A DNA stretch of 64,000 nucleotides from Nymphaea colorata (GCF_008831285.2 NC_045147.1:19096081-19160080), one strand, 5' to 3'; positions 37,933 through 50,900 are shown, counted from the first letter of the stretch. The notes: generated by a model not told the origin, from the sequence alone. Numbers and translations are program-made.

Positions 37933-37938
37933 CACGTG
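37933..37938. promoter_or_regulatory. CACGTG (G-box core)
   Basis: A palindromic CACGTG lies at the start of the G+C-rich segment that probably forms the promoter or leader of the 190-residue protein gene. bZIP and bHLH factors bind this core. A six-base match by itself is weak. Confidence 0.3.
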
Positions 37939-38141
37939 AGTGAGTTCTGCAGTGTTCCGTGCGTTTGGACGGGACAGCGGTCCGGGTTACTCTTTGAAGG
38001 CGCAAGAAATGCTGTGAAACTCTTGCTTTCCTGTTCCTCCTCCTCCTCCGCCGCTCAACCGTCGTTCGTCCGTGGCTACCGTCGCATCCCCTGGAGAAGT
38101 CGCCGTCGCTTCTCCAACCAGTTGAAGGAAGGTATGCGCAT

Positions 38142-38145
<4 letters not shown>

Positions 38146-38176
<31 letters not shown>

Positions 38177-38223
38177 CCACTCTCCCCAACCCATGGCTGA
38201 ATGACCCAAAAATCGCCTGCTCC

Positions 38224-38277
<54 letters not shown>

Positions 38278-38345
38278 CCACTCTCCCCAACCCATGGCTG
38301 AATGACCCAAAAATCGCCTCCGCCACTCTCTCTCTCTCTCTCGTT
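38146..38345. repeat. CT microsatellites inside a 101-bp tandem duplication
   Basis: CT tracts at 38146-38173 and about 38225-38274 flank two copies (38172 and 38273 onward) of a block containing cttccccactctccccaacc, then atggctgaatgacc and caaaaatcgcct. The first 48 bases of each copy are identical. Slippage between the flanking CT tracts could have produced the duplication. It probably lies in a leader intron. Confidence 0.8.
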
Positions 38346-39914
38346 CTCATGTTCTCGCCCAGGCCTTTTTTTTGTTAATATTAGCTGTATGAGTTCGTTC
38401 GTTGCACATGAACCATAGATGAGATGCCTCAGATATAAAGTTGGTAGGAGTGCACATGATCAACTGATTTTTTCCTCACCATCGTGTTGGATCATACTTT
38501 TTTCCTTTCTCTCTTTACTTATTCAGGGGAACATCAAATTCAGGATATGCAGAACCATACAAACAATACTCGCTTTGATGGATTCTGCCTTCTTTATTGT
38601 GGCTAAATTTTTCAGAAAATTATTACTCTTGATACGTTTTTTTGTAACTGATCTGCTCTATTAAGATTGTGAATCTTAGCATGTTACTGGAGGGAGAGGC
38701 CCCTGCTGTATAGATCAACTAGTTGAATATCTCTCTTCATTTTCCTGCAGGGGGAGGCTATAATCTACCTTAACAAGTTCATGAATCTTGAAACTGATTT
38801 TTAGGATAGGATGCTAACTGATGCGCATGTGCCGTATCCAGTGGTTGTTTAGTTTAGCTGTAAGCGAGTGGCTTTTCCTATATTTCTTGTCTGACTTCAT
38901 TTCTTCAGAAAACACTTTATATAAATCCGACTCGACAATCTAGCAGCGCTAAAAGAACCCATTTCCCAGTGAATATCCTCCGTGCACCTTTCAGGTTGTG
39001 TACTTCCTGCCAAAAAGTGGGCTGAGGATTTTTTTTTCATTTCAGGTGAAGTAACCCGCGATATCTAGGATTTTAGGTTCTGGTTGTTGCCAAAAACGAG
39101 GTCCGGCCCTTTTCATCGTGGTGAGTTTTTTTTTCCTCTGATTCTCCCTCTCTCTCCTTTAAGCAGCAGGTCGTTGTAAAGGAGGGATTGGTGGTAGTTA
39201 ATTGTTTGCAAGTCTCTTGCACCTCTGTTGTCCTCCTTGTCATTGTCATCTTTGTCGTTCTCCTGTTGAGTTCTATTGGGGTTTGAAGAAAAGGCATATA
39301 TTTCTTGCTTCAGTTTCTTATATATCCGCTTCTCTCTTGCTTCAGTTTTCTCAGTGCCTGTATCCTTTTCTTCTTGCAGTTTCTAAAGTAGATTACATGG
39401 ACGGGTTTCTACTTTTCATATAAAAGTTTCTGTGCATTTGAACTGCGTCATGTAGAGAGCAGTTGGTATTCGACACACTATTGGAGTAAAAAATGCGGGT
39501 TTGATTCCTTATGCCGTCTAGAATGATGTGCAGATGTGACTCTTCACAATATTCTTGCAACTCTAGTTGTTATGAAATGTTATGATTGTTGCTTTCGAGC
39601 TAGCTTGAGCATGCAGATGCTTCTATAAAAGGCAGCTCTGCCATCTTTTTTTTTTTTTGGGTGGAATTTGTTGTGTTCAGGAAGATTGAGGGCCTCTATT
39701 TATCTTTGCTTCCCCTTGCGCTCTTTTGGGCCTTTTCCCCTTTGTTCATCATATTGCCAACCATTATGGAGTTATTTTTAATGCACTTACATATGTAGGG
39801 AAGTTAAACAAGTGGAAAAGGTTGGCCTCTTGGAGGAACGGTGAGTGAGATATTGCCAAACAAGTGGTTTTTAGAGGAAGGTGGCGAAGCATTATAAGTG
39901 TTGATTTGCCTGAA

Positions 39915-41640
39915 ATGACATCCAGAGTGCTCAAAGGACTTATTTCCCCTCTTCTCAAGAGTCCTTCTAAAGCCTTGCCTTATTTGGCCTCTCTGCACTC
40001 CAATGTCACAAATCCTTTTCCTTCAACCGTTGCAACTCTTGTTTTGCCTGCTAGATGTTTCCGTTGCCATCCCCCATGGAACTCCATCCTGATTTTTCAG
40101 CCATCGGTCATGCATATTCACAGTTTGACTGATACCCGACTGCCCAAGCGAAGACCAAGTGATAAACCAAGAAGAAAGAGGGCAAGTTTGAAGCCTCCTG
40201 GTCAGTTTTCCAGACCACCATCTTTTGCATTTTTTCAAATGAAACGAAAAGATGTGGTGAAGTTCAGAGAAACACAATGATATGGATCCATTGATGATGC
40301 AGGACCTTATGCTTGGGTGCCATATGTACCTGGAGAACCTATAGCTAGCAATCGACCCAATGAAGGAAGTGTGAAGGGGAGGAACCAAAGAAAACGGATG
40401 AAGCAGCGGCAAGCATTTATAGTGGTAAGCATCTCCAGCAAGTTGAGCACATGTACATTTTCACACACATAAAGATGTGTAAAAGAGTGTGGGCATACCA
40501 AAATTGCACTAAAAATAATAGTGTAATTAACCTAATGTTGGAAAACTGTCTCAAGTTTCAGAATATTTTGATTTCTTCTTGTCTGTACGGTCAAAGTTTC
40601 TTAGTTGAAGATGTCATGACGAGGTTTTTTTTGTCACCTAAGTCAATGAGCGATCTTCTTTCTTTGAGGTGGATTACTTTATGGTCCTCCCTAATGGTTA
40701 ATTTTATAGTGCACTTTTTACTTGATATTGCTCTTGTCACAAGCATGAGATTTTAGAGGCAGCAGTCACAGTTGTTGGCTAGCCAATCAACAGTGACCAT
40801 GTGAAGGGCAAGTGCTAGGATTCAGTAATGCATAATTGTGCTTGGATAGTTAGATAGTCATCCCATGTTCCAAGCTATTGCCTCTGGAGATTTATAGCAC
40901 CTATGGGTGGATGTCGGATGATTGATCATCAATAGATCTCCTAAAAGATCTTTTCCATCCATGACAATAGGAAACTGGAGCTTTAGAGTTTAGATCTTAA
41001 AGTTGGACTCATCAGTATTTGGTAGTTTTGAGTGCAAGGTCCATGTAATGCCACTGGTCTCTTGCACTGTACTTCATTTACTAGAACGCACCAGAGACTG
41101 TGATTTCCTTAACAATGGCAATTTAAAGAAATGCTGCTTCTAAGTTTTCTCAATACCAGCAAAGGTCATTAACTTGTAGACAGGCTTTGTGCAATGATAT
41201 CCAATCTAACATTACTAGAAGCTTCATGTTAAGTTCTCATCTCAACTGCTGATGATGGTTAATGTGACTTAGCTTTTCTTCTCTTCTGTGTTAGTGTGTC
41301 AAAATTAATGCAATGGACTGGGTAAATCCATTAAATTGTCTTCTTTTTTACTCTTTTGTCATCTCTGCTTTCTGTTGTCAGGGATTCCTTTTCTTGTTAT
41401 GTAATTTCTTGTTGATTGTCTATACCTGATTATTCATGATGATCATGTACTTGCTGAATTCTGTTCAATAATCAGTCTGAGGCAAAAAAACGGAAGGCTG
41501 AGATGAAAGAAGCAAGGCGGAAGAGGAACATTGAGAGAATAGAGAGGAAAATGGCTGCTGTTGCTAGAGATCGAGCTTGGGCGGAACGACTAGCAGAGTT
41601 GCAGAAACGTGAATCTGAGATGAAAGAAGCTGCCGCATAA
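39915..41640 (+). CDS. Small basic protein, probably mitochondrial, function unknown
   Basis: Three exons, 39915-40200, 40303-40424 and 41476-41640, encode 190 residues. The start ATG is the first in frame after an upstream TGA at 39846. Residues 1-60 lack acidic residues and are rich in Ser, Leu, Lys and Arg (start MTSRVLKGLISPLLKSPSK), typical of a mitochondrial presequence. Residues 70-90 are a basic cluster (PKRRPSDKPRRKR). A conserved-looking centre follows: GPYAWVPYVPGEPIASNRPN, then KGRNQRKRMKQRQAF. The last 55 residues form a highly charged, probably helical segment with KKRK, RRKR and ERIERK runs. I have the impression of a conserved plant protein but cannot name it. A nucleic-acid or ribosome-associated role would fit the composition; this is inference. 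Confidence 0.75.
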
Positions 41641-42452
41641 GTAATCTCACGTCTGTGCTGAGAAGAATTCTGACCTAGAATTGCTCCATGTACTGCTGTT
41701 CTTCATTTGATAGATCTTGAGATAATTTTCTCATGGAAAAAAGCTTCAGAATTTTTTTTTTTGGGGCATCTACTGAATTTTGCTTGATCTCCACTGAAAT
41801 TTTTTATGAGGATAATTCCGTCGGTATCTACCTGAGCCATCTACGTATGGAAGTCCTGTTACCTGGTGAATGAGAATTATAAGTTGTCCTCGTTGCAGTG
41901 CGATACCTATTCATTTTAACCATAACTTTATCACCATTTGGTGCACATTTATTAAAGAGGAGGAGGTTGACAATTGGCATGGTGCGGCAGGTCATGGCAG
42001 TGAAATTAGTCACAATTGGGTTGCATGGGGATCCCTCTTCTCAAGTTAGACGAACTTGCAGGATTCGTGACGTGTAGGATTTTGCTGCTGTTCTCAAGAG
42101 GGTCAAGACCCAGGATTTGGCCTTCAGCTTCCAAAGTGATGGCTTTTGTCGCTCTACATTTAATTCTGTTGTTGGCCAGGAGTTGAAGAGCCCCAACATT
42201 ATCGGGTGCATATTACCCTACAAGCCCACAACAGTTTCAACTATTGAGGTGTTGCTTGCCCTCAGGACTATAGCGGAATTCAAACCGAATCAACTGGCAT
42301 GAGCACAACCACATCCACTTATTCAAAAAAAAATTAGAAACAGCAAGGTCTTCAGATCCATAATTGGACCATGACAACTTGACGCCATCATTTGCATCTT
42401 ACAACTTTCTCTTTGAGATGTGGAGGGGAGAATTGGCAAAAGGAAAAGAAGA
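41641..42452. other. Convergent 3' intergenic region
   Basis: Lies between the stop codons of the 190-residue protein gene (+) and CSP41B (-). It should contain both 3' untranslated regions. No other exon is seen; a plus-strand open frame at 42117-42302 has no recognisable similarity. Confidence 0.5.
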
Positions 42453-42668
42453 TTAGCTCTGGAGCACAAGAGTTCTGTTCAGAATCATGTCATCGGTGGA
42501 GAAATCCGCTGGCTTCCGGTATGTTCCCCGGCCAAAGTCCAGATTGTAGGAGTCGGCGAGACCTTCGATCAGGTCAAATTCAGGTGACCAACCGAGCTCT
42601 CTGGTGGCTTTCTCGATTGACGCAAAGAAGTGCTGCAATTTTAAGAGTAAATTTTCATATATATATAT

Positions 42669-42709
<41 letters not shown>

Positions 42710-45700
42710 TGTAATAACAGTACCAGCCTCCCAACAAGGCATCATTAAGCAGGCAGAAAGAAACAAAAGCAGTACCCATCAAGATTCAAGAATGACCCAT
42801 GCAAATATAACTTTGAGAGGCATGCAAGCGGCTTCGATTCATGTAAGCCAAATTCTTAACCATGGGGATGTAAATGTCTCGGATTTCGGATAAAATAGGT
42901 ACATTGCCAATAAAATTTGTTTCAAGTCGACCTAAAAGGCAAAGATCCTGAAACTGTAGGGTGGCGATTTGCATCCTACTGATTTACTAGCTTATGTAGT
43001 CAGATTTGGTAGCCAAATCCAGATCCCACTCGAATGTTTTCATACCATGCATCAAGTTCTATCTAATCCAGAGTCTGAGTAAAACCTAATCAGAATGCAT
43101 GAGGATGTTGGAGTTAAGCCGGTGGGGATCCTGATTTAGCTTTAGCAATCCCATTAAACATCTGTTGTTGGTATGACAATGTAAAGTATAGACTTTGTAA
43201 TGCCTGGATTATGTTAAAACATAAACACTCATTTGTTTTCGTGAAAAGAAGGATTCATTTTGAACATAAAAATTGCGCGACCTCATAAAATCATTTCGCC
43301 AAATGACACCCTGTTCATTGTTTAATAATAATCGTCAAAGTACTTTTCTTTGCTCATACCTGATCCCTAAATGGAAATGCCTTCTTCTTTCCAAAATCAA
43401 ATTCCTTTGGATTATAGTGAACTATCTCTGGTTCTGGAAAACCACCAGCCTGCAAATTGAAGGGAGAAAAAACAAAATCAATTGCCTTTGGGCAAATTTG
43501 AATCTAAATAGTCAGAATCCCAAACCAATCGTTACCTTCGCACATGCTTTTGCTAACCCATTAAAAGTAACATACTTCGATCCAGAAATGTTATAGACTT
43601 GTTTGCTTGCTTTCTCATTACCAAGAACTGCAACAAAGGCCTTAGCCAGATCCTGCAAGTTTCGGTTTGAAAGTAGCTTAGTTTTACATCGAGTACTTCA
43701 CAGCCAGGGCCAAGGAGCACTTCAAGCGAAAGAACTTGGATGACTCAACATCGAATCTATTCATGAAATCTATGAGAACAAACTGAGGACCAACTCATCT
43801 CAAGTTATCCACCAAAAATATTTTGCTGATGGCCATTTTAGGAATGCTAAGGCATAAGAGTAGGATGATAACAGGAGGACATGCATTTCACACATGATAG
43901 TTTTTCACCTTGACATGACCAAGCTGAGTCACTTGAAGGCCTGAGTTAGGTATTGGGATAGGCCGACCTGCTTTGAGACGGTGGAAGAACCACTCTTCAA
44001 CAGGGTTGTAATTCAGTGGCCCATAGATGTACACTGGCCTGATTGAGGTCCAATTAACTCCTCTCTTGTCCAACAGACTCTCTGTCTCCAACTTTCCCTT
44101 GTGTCTGCTCTTGGGATCAACTGCATCAATCTTGTAAACAAAACAAAATCAAATTTTCAGGAAACTCTATGTGATTCAAAAACCAGATTGGTAAGAAACA
44201 TTACAGTTTAACAAAACAAAGCAACATCATCATATTAACCAGGACCTTTTCTTTTGAATCTTTCTATGGTTTAGGTGAAACCGAAACTTGTTGAGGTAGT
44301 TTGAAGCTTTTGTCAGCTTAATCAGGAGCAATTTTCTTTACAATGTAAACTGTAAGATTTATATTAGCTTTCGTATTGCTCCATTCTTTTGGTTTTTCAC
44401 AAGTAATGGCATGAATGCTAGTGTGCAACCCATGATTATGACCAGAAATGTGAGAACGATCATCACAAAACAAATGCTAGTGTGCAACCCATGATTTGGA
44501 CATAAATGTGAGAATGACCATCACAGCATCACTACTGCTGATGATTCAAACACGAGTACAGATTTTGTTTTGCATTCACAACCACAACTTGAGGGATGTA
44601 GTCATAGAGATTATATGGTCTTGTCTGTTGGAGCTCAATGGAAAGAGATGGTAGGTCATTCCTACTTGTTACTATAGGAGTACGGGACCTCCAATTACCT
44701 CAAAATGTGGCAGTTGATCAGATTTTAGGTATACCCCAGCTGAAGAGCAATAGATGTACCTGGCATCAGAAAAGAATTAGTAAAAGGAAACTAGCATATT
44801 ATACACACACACACATCACATCACATTCATAACAATAATAAAAAAAAAGTAGAAATCATAGCAAATCTCGTTTAGTTTCCATTGTGAACAGAATTCCTCA
44901 ACTTTTTGCTTTTCTAGATATTTATTTTGCCTCGTGCTTTTAAAATTTACAATCATAAATCAAGATTCTGAAATTTTCTATAGTTTTAGACATATTTTTT
45001 TTCTAACATAAAGAAAAGGATAACTTAATATTCTTGGATTTGCTTCTCCATGGCCATCATTAAATGATTCTAAGTTATTACTAGACTCACTGCTCCAGCT
45101 TTGGCAAAGCATCTAATATGGGCTCCACTTCAACAGCCTCCCTTCCTGTAAAACAGCATGAACTTCAATTAACCAAGAGAAAAAGAAGAGAGTAACAATT
45201 CAGAATACAGCGACCTAACTTTTCAAGACATAATCCTCGACTTGAAGCCTATTCATACCATTTATGTCATAAACAGTATCAAAATCTGTTGTTGCAAGTG
45301 TTGTTCTGACGAAATCAAAATCCTGCCTGTCTCCTTTCAAATGCAAAATCTAAATCAAGAGAAGAACGATATCAATATCTAGTAGCAGAGTTGAACACGT
45401 ATTAGGTGGCCGGTTGAAGAGCTAAGAGATTCGTATGAACTCCACATCTTAAATGTCTACCCATTATTGATATCAGGAAATAAAGTTTCACCTTGGATGA
45501 GAAGTCTGCGTACTCCTGGTCTGATTCTCCAGGTAGTTGCTGCGTGATTGGTGCTTTACCTCTGGTAAATAAAGTCACCTGAAATCATAAATTTAGACGT
45601 GACCCATTGAAATTTGCATTGCGGAAGCAAATGTTCAACAAAGAAAATTTTAGCAAATTCAACCTACTAATGCGATTTGTATACCTGATGGCCCTCCTTG

Positions 45701-46491
45701 ACTAGCAGTCTTGTCAAAAATACACCAATAAATCTGGTGCCACCCATTATGAGTATCTTCTTCGCAGTTGATGCTGTTACTAAAACCACTCCTTTTCGTT
45801 GCCATGTCTTCTGTTTGTACTGGAAAAAAAAAAAGTAACAGTAAAATGTGCTGATCGCATCCCAGTAGTTGTATTCGACTTCAAAACAAGATATATATAT
45901 ATATATAAAAGTAATCAGGTTAAACTTATTAATGCCATATTTTGTCATTGCTCGGTTCCTCATTTTGATTGTAAAATAAAGTCAAACGTCAGAGTACCAT
46001 AGAAACTAGTGGAGCCATCTTCATTAACAAGATCTAAGCAAATTTTCTTGTTCGAACCTATCAGTTAAGTTCATGTGGTTTAAATAGTACGAAAACCAAA
46101 ATCTGGACACTGCTACAATGAAATTCACGATAATAAGCCGATTGGTAGTAATAATTCACAGCATCAACACGAATAACAACTAGAAAAACGATTCAGGAAC
46201 GTCTACAGTGAAATTCGTAATAAGAAAATTTGTGTGTGTAGACGTTCCTGGTTTCAATAGCAGATTTTGGTTCTGCTTCTGCTTTCTTTCGTCATTGCCG
46301 TCATTATCCTGAGGTCATTTGTTCTAAAGACCAAGTTTGACGAATTGCCCCCAAATATTCTTGGTTCAGATGCTGTGAATTACCTTGGTTGGAACAGCAA
46401 GGCGGGTGCCCTTGAAATCAGAGGAGGAAGAAAATGATTGCTTGGATGGAAGAGCTGGTTTGAGGGACGCATGTGTGATCAGCCTAGCCAT
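42453..46491 (-). CDS. CSP41B: Chloroplast stem-loop binding protein of 41 kDa b
   Basis: Abundant plastid RNA-binding protein of the atypical short-chain dehydrogenase family; with CSP41A it stabilises and processes plastid transcripts and rRNA. Ten exons in coding order: 46491-46384, 45819-45685, 45578-45492, 45349-45259, 45145-45091, 44759-44699, 44130-43909, 43652-43536, 43449-43360 and 42632-42453. They join to 381 residues (Arabidopsis about 378). A transit peptide of about 50 residues (MARLITHASLKPALPSKQSF) precedes the Rossmann start KKILIMGGTRFIG at 57-68. Further family hallmarks are IYCSSAGVYLKSD, NWTSIRPVYIYGPLNYNPVE, PIPNSGLQVTQLGHVKDLA, QVYNISGSKYVTFNGLAKAC and the C-terminal ELGWSPEFDLIEGLADSY. 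Intron 9 carries a long CT/AG microsatellite just upstream of the last exon. Its divergent neighbour is plastid RPS1. Confidence 0.97.
42657..42709. repeat. (TA)n(AG)n microsatellite at a CSP41B splice acceptor
   Basis: About six TA pairs (42657-42669) adjoin about twenty AG pairs (42670-42709). On the CSP41B coding strand this is a CT tract ending about 37 bases before the acceptor of the last exon, so it forms part of the pyrimidine-rich region there. Confidence 0.9.
44414..44527. repeat. 59-bp tandem duplication in CSP41B intron 6
   Basis: Copies at 44414-44472 and about 44473-44527 share aatgctagtgtgcaacccat, gattt/gatta, aaatgtgagaa and atcaca/catcacag with a few differences. Located between exons 6 and 7. 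Confidence 0.75.
45889..45907. repeat. (TA)n microsatellite in CSP41B intron 1
   Basis: About nine TA pairs within the first intron. Confidence 0.8.
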
Positions 46492-47928
46492 GAGTATCGG
46501 CAACTGGGTACCCTTTCAATCTGCTGTGGTTGGTGAATGAAGAAGGCTTATTATGCACATATTCATCCTTTTTCTCCTCTTCCATACTTTCAGGATAAGC
46601 TGACATCCAGATTGGTGCCATCCACAGCCTCTCGTTTCCACAGCCCTCTCCTAGTTTTCATGGTCGCAGCATAACCTCCCTTCCTCAGTGAAAGTGACAG
46701 AAAAGATGCAATGGTGCTCGTGGCAATATGTGGAGCAAAGCAGGCCTACGGCTACAGGTGCCGTATCCATCTCATCAGAGCCCTGAGGCTTGAAATTGAA
46801 ACAGCAGGTCCCGAGTTGAAAACTCTGTGTTTGCCATTTGCCATTATCTACTAGAGATCCGCGTAATTCTGGTAAACGAAGTCAATCGCTCTTTAGACAG
46901 CTTGCTTCAGCTAGTTAGACGCTCCCATAATGATCTGCTTGTTTACAAGCCCAGATGAGCTCGCTGGTATTCAGGAGTAAGCTGAGTATGATCACTAAGT
47001 TGTGGGTTGTTTATGTTGGACCTAAATCCATAGAATACCAACTTTAGGTTTGAATTCTGGTACAGCCGAAAATGAAAACCTTGAGACTGCCATTTAGTAG
47101 AGCTATGACTCGCAATTGATGCTATTAACTTGTGGAGTTTGTTCAATGATGCCGACTTGAGAAAACTCGAGGGGAAAAGTTTGTGGCTTTGGTAGCGTTT
47201 TACGCACAGCGAGAAGTAATAATATGGAGTACCCTTGTCTGCTCTGTACTTGCATCTTCTAGAGATGGACGTCGACTGAATGTCGATTTTCTAAAGCAAA
47301 GCCAGGACTGAGGCACAAAACCCTCTTTAAACAAATGAAAAAATTTAGAGGTCCACTCCTACGCGCCCGAATCTAGAAGATCCAACCTTGTTGGGGCATT
47401 GACCTCAAAAAGCGAAAAAAAAGAAGCTAGGGACGGTCGTTAGTTTATCAGTCTCGGAATGCACTTCTACCACCTCTAAAGAGAGATTCAAACAGGTTAA
47501 GTGTAAGAAAAACTAAACATAGAATTTGGCCAGAATCAAAATTGATACCGCAAAAGACCCAGACAAGATTGAACCCCATTTGCGTCCCCGGCTCCAAAGG
47601 TCAGCGGAGTAAGCAAGGATTTCTTCAAGACCAAGTTTGGACCCTCGCTTCATGTCATCAAGATCGATCCGTGGTGGCCTGAATTGGTCGGTACGTACCG
47701 TATCAGTTAAGATGTATGCTGTAACTTGTGACTTCTACAGGGGAGTATTGGAGGATAAAGTTCGTGGTGGTGATTTTATCCCTCGAGGTGAATTCCTCTC
47801 TCTCTCTCTCTCTCTTATCTAGTGCATCGTGGGACAATCTTCGTGAGTTGAGAGGTCTGGTGGTGGTTAGTTCTTTTCGAGCTTCTCCAAGAAGCAAAAT
47901 TTCTCCGACTTTCTCCTTGTCTCTGGAA
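46492..47928. promoter_or_regulatory. Divergent promoter region of CSP41B and RPS1
   Basis: The two start codons face away from each other across about 1.4 kb with no coding exon between them. It should contain both leaders and both promoters. A CT microsatellite at 47795-47816 sits about 115 bases before the RPS1 start, a position typical of plant leaders. I could not assign TATA boxes with confidence. Confidence 0.5.
47795..47816. repeat. (CT)n tract upstream of RPS1 start
   Basis: About eleven CT pairs, probably in or just before the RPS1 5' untranslated region. A second CT tract (48234-48253) lies just inside the first RPS1 intron. Confidence 0.8.
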
Positions 47929-50900
47929 ATGGCTGGCTTGGGTCTGAGGTGCCCCTCCCTCTCGTCCTCTTCGCTGTTCAACAAAACTATCCTCTCGGGC
48001 GAGAGGGCACTTGTTCCATGGAGGATTCCCAAGAGACAGTCGAGGTGGACAGCTTCGGCGGCGGTGGCCATTTCCAACACGCAGACAAGGGAGAGGCAGC
48101 GGCTCAAGGAGTTATTCGAGGAAGCCTATGAGAGGTGCCGAACGGCTCCTGCCGACGGCGTCTCCTTCACCGTCGAGGATTTCATCTCCGCCCTCGACAA
48201 GTATGACTTCGATTCCGAAGTGGGCACCAAGGTTCTCTCTCTCTCTCTCTCTCATTTACATTGGTTGAATAGTAAATACTAGAACACAATTCTGTAAAGG
48301 GAGCATGTTAATGAGAACATCTGCCTGTACCAAGAAATTGTTTCTCTTCCTTTGTGAAATGGAACCTTTCCTCTGAGGGAACTCATGTTTGAAGGGAATG
48401 AGAGCGTCGGTATTAGCCTTTGAGCATTGATTAGCTAAAATTTTGAGGCTGTCGTAACCAGAGCAGTGAACACACTAAACGTAAGAGAAAATATGCCCGA
48501 TAAGGGTCAAGACACTTATACAATCTAGAACGACGACAGATGGTACAACATACTTGAACATGGAATCACAAAGAAAGAGGGTCAAGCATGTTTTGCGCGT
48601 CGTGGTGCGGAAGAGAGTGTTTGTCTACCTTCTTCAATGGAAAAAGACATGACTTTAAATGGTAGTCATTTGAGAGAGTTGCTAATTTTCGAGGTTGTCA
48701 CATCATTCTTGGTATCACAAAGACTAACATGAAAACGATTGGTTTGACTTCATTTTCTCAGGTTAAAGGTACAGTATTTCGTACAGATCTTAATGGAGCA
48801 CTAGTTGATATAACAGCAAAGTCTTCAGCGTATTTGCCTCTTCAAGAAGCTTGCATACACAAAATTAAGCATGTCGAGGAGGCCGGAATTTTTCCCGGCC
48901 TGCAAGAGGAGTTTATGATTGTTGGTGAAAATGAAAAGGATGACAGCTTGATTCTTAGCTTACGTTCGATTCAATATGATCTTGCATGGGAAAGATGTAG
49001 ACAACTGCAAGCTGAGGATGTCGTCGTTAAGGGTAAGGTGAGAAATCTATGTTCTTACGTGTTATTAATTAACTAACATGGTACTGTTCTCATTTTTTCT
49101 GCAATGCCTTGTCCATGTGTCCTAAAGGGCATTTAGTTAAGTGATGATACAACAGATATTTTCATTAGTCCTTCCTTTTAGACGACGTCTTTCTTTCTAG
49201 CCTTAACTAAACTTCGTCTCTGCAGTTTTGCTTATTTTGATTGCCGATGTTCACTTGTGTTCCAAATGTAATTTTTTTGTTTTGGGGAATCTGCATACTT
49301 CTGTTTGCTTGGTCACTGCTTCCTTCTGTTTGCTTTTGCCTATGCAGGTATATCAGTTAAACCATTCAGTTCCAAGTGCGAAATCTAAACTCGATGTTTT
49401 TGGTCAATATATTACAGGTTGTTGGGGGTAACAAGGGAGGCGTGGTGGCTGTTGTTGAGGGTTTACGTGGATTTATTCCTTTTTCACAGATATCATCGGT
49501 TGGTGCTTCTTCCCTTTCCTTTTTCCTTAATTCTCTTTTATGTGAATTAATGGAGTGACTTGCATGGTCGAATTTGTTTTTTCTCCCACTAAATTTATTG
49601 TACGTTCAGAGCTCTTCTAATCGTGTTCTATTTTATCGACAATTTGTATGCATCAACTAGAAAGCAACTGCTGAAGAACTCCTAGACAAAGAGCTGCCTC
49701 TGAAATTTGTAGAAGTTGATGAAGAACAGTCCCGCCTTGTTTTAAGTAACCGTAAAGCCATGGCAGATAATCAAGCACAGCTTGGAATTGGTTCAGTTGT
49801 GATTGGTACGGTGCAGAGTTTGAAGCCATATGGTGCCTTCATCGATATTGGTGGAATTAATGGACTTCTACATGTCAGTCAGATCAGTCATGATCGTGTT
49901 TCAGATATTGCAACTGTCTTGCAGCCTGGTGATACTCTCAAGGTAAAGTTTTCAAATTGCTTTTTCCTGATCCACATCTGATTATGCCAGCAAAGCCTGT
50001 GCACTCTATTGGGTTTTAACATGACCAATGCGAATTATGTGCAAAAGTTGAAAGGTTTAAATGAATTCATGCTTGGATAAGCATGCAGAGGAGGCCAAGA
50101 AAAGTTTGTCCTCTTGATGTCTTTAGTCACACATTTTTAGGAGGCTTAATTATTGAAACTTTACTTATATGAAAAGGTTATGATACTGAGCCATGATCGT
50201 GAGAGGGGCAGAGTGAGTCTATCTACAAAGAAACTTGAGCCAACCCCAGGTGACATGATTCGCAATCCAAAGCTTGTGTTTGAGAAGGTAATATCACAAG
50301 CTGGTTCTTTTTGTACTTATATATATGTAGAGCTATTTTTACAAGTTGCTGCTTCCTTCAGGCGGATGAGATGGCTCAGACATTCAGGCAAAGAATAGCT
50401 CAAGCAGAAGCAATGGCTCGGGCTGACATGTTGAGATTCCAACCCGAGGTAATATGTCCTTCATTCTTTCTGAGTCAATATGTTCCCTTGCAATAAGCTT
50501 TGTTTGATAATTTTCTACAAAAGAAGCTTTTGCCTTGAGTTCATTTTCTGCCATGCAGAATCCTGCAACCTATGGGTGAAGCTTTTACACTATAATGCAA
50601 ATCAATTGTTTGTCCTATCTTGCACAGATAGGCTTCCAAACAATAGAGTGTGAAATGGTGATGCAAAACTATCAACCTTTGTGACAATTTTAAAATGTTT
50701 GTATGCTCTACAAAAAACTAATTAAAAGTTCCTGCGAGATGTGTTACGAGAAAAGGATGAACAGTTAAAATATGTTAAAGCAGAAAAGTGTTCTTCACAG
50801 GACTCGGCAAAACGCCAGACCATCAAGATACCTTTTATTCCAACAAATGTCTGAAGAAATTTCTGGAATACAATGATATTTCTGTTTGGACACTAACAGT

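Larger units (their letters stand above)
36011..39914. other. Region between ECT and the 190-residue protein gene, including its leader
   Basis: From 36011 to about 37900 I see no coding exon; this is the divergent promoter region. From about 37930 the sequence becomes G+C-rich. A likely noncoding first exon ends at the donor at 38131/38132 (gaag/gtatgc). The stretch 38132-39914 then holds microsatellites, a 101-bp tandem duplication and probably further leader introns and exons whose edges I cannot fix. Confidence 0.45.

Noticed and set aside
37814-38350. Minus-strand 178-residue open frame
   Set aside because: Long ERERER runs come directly from CT microsatellites read in antisense; not a plausible protein.
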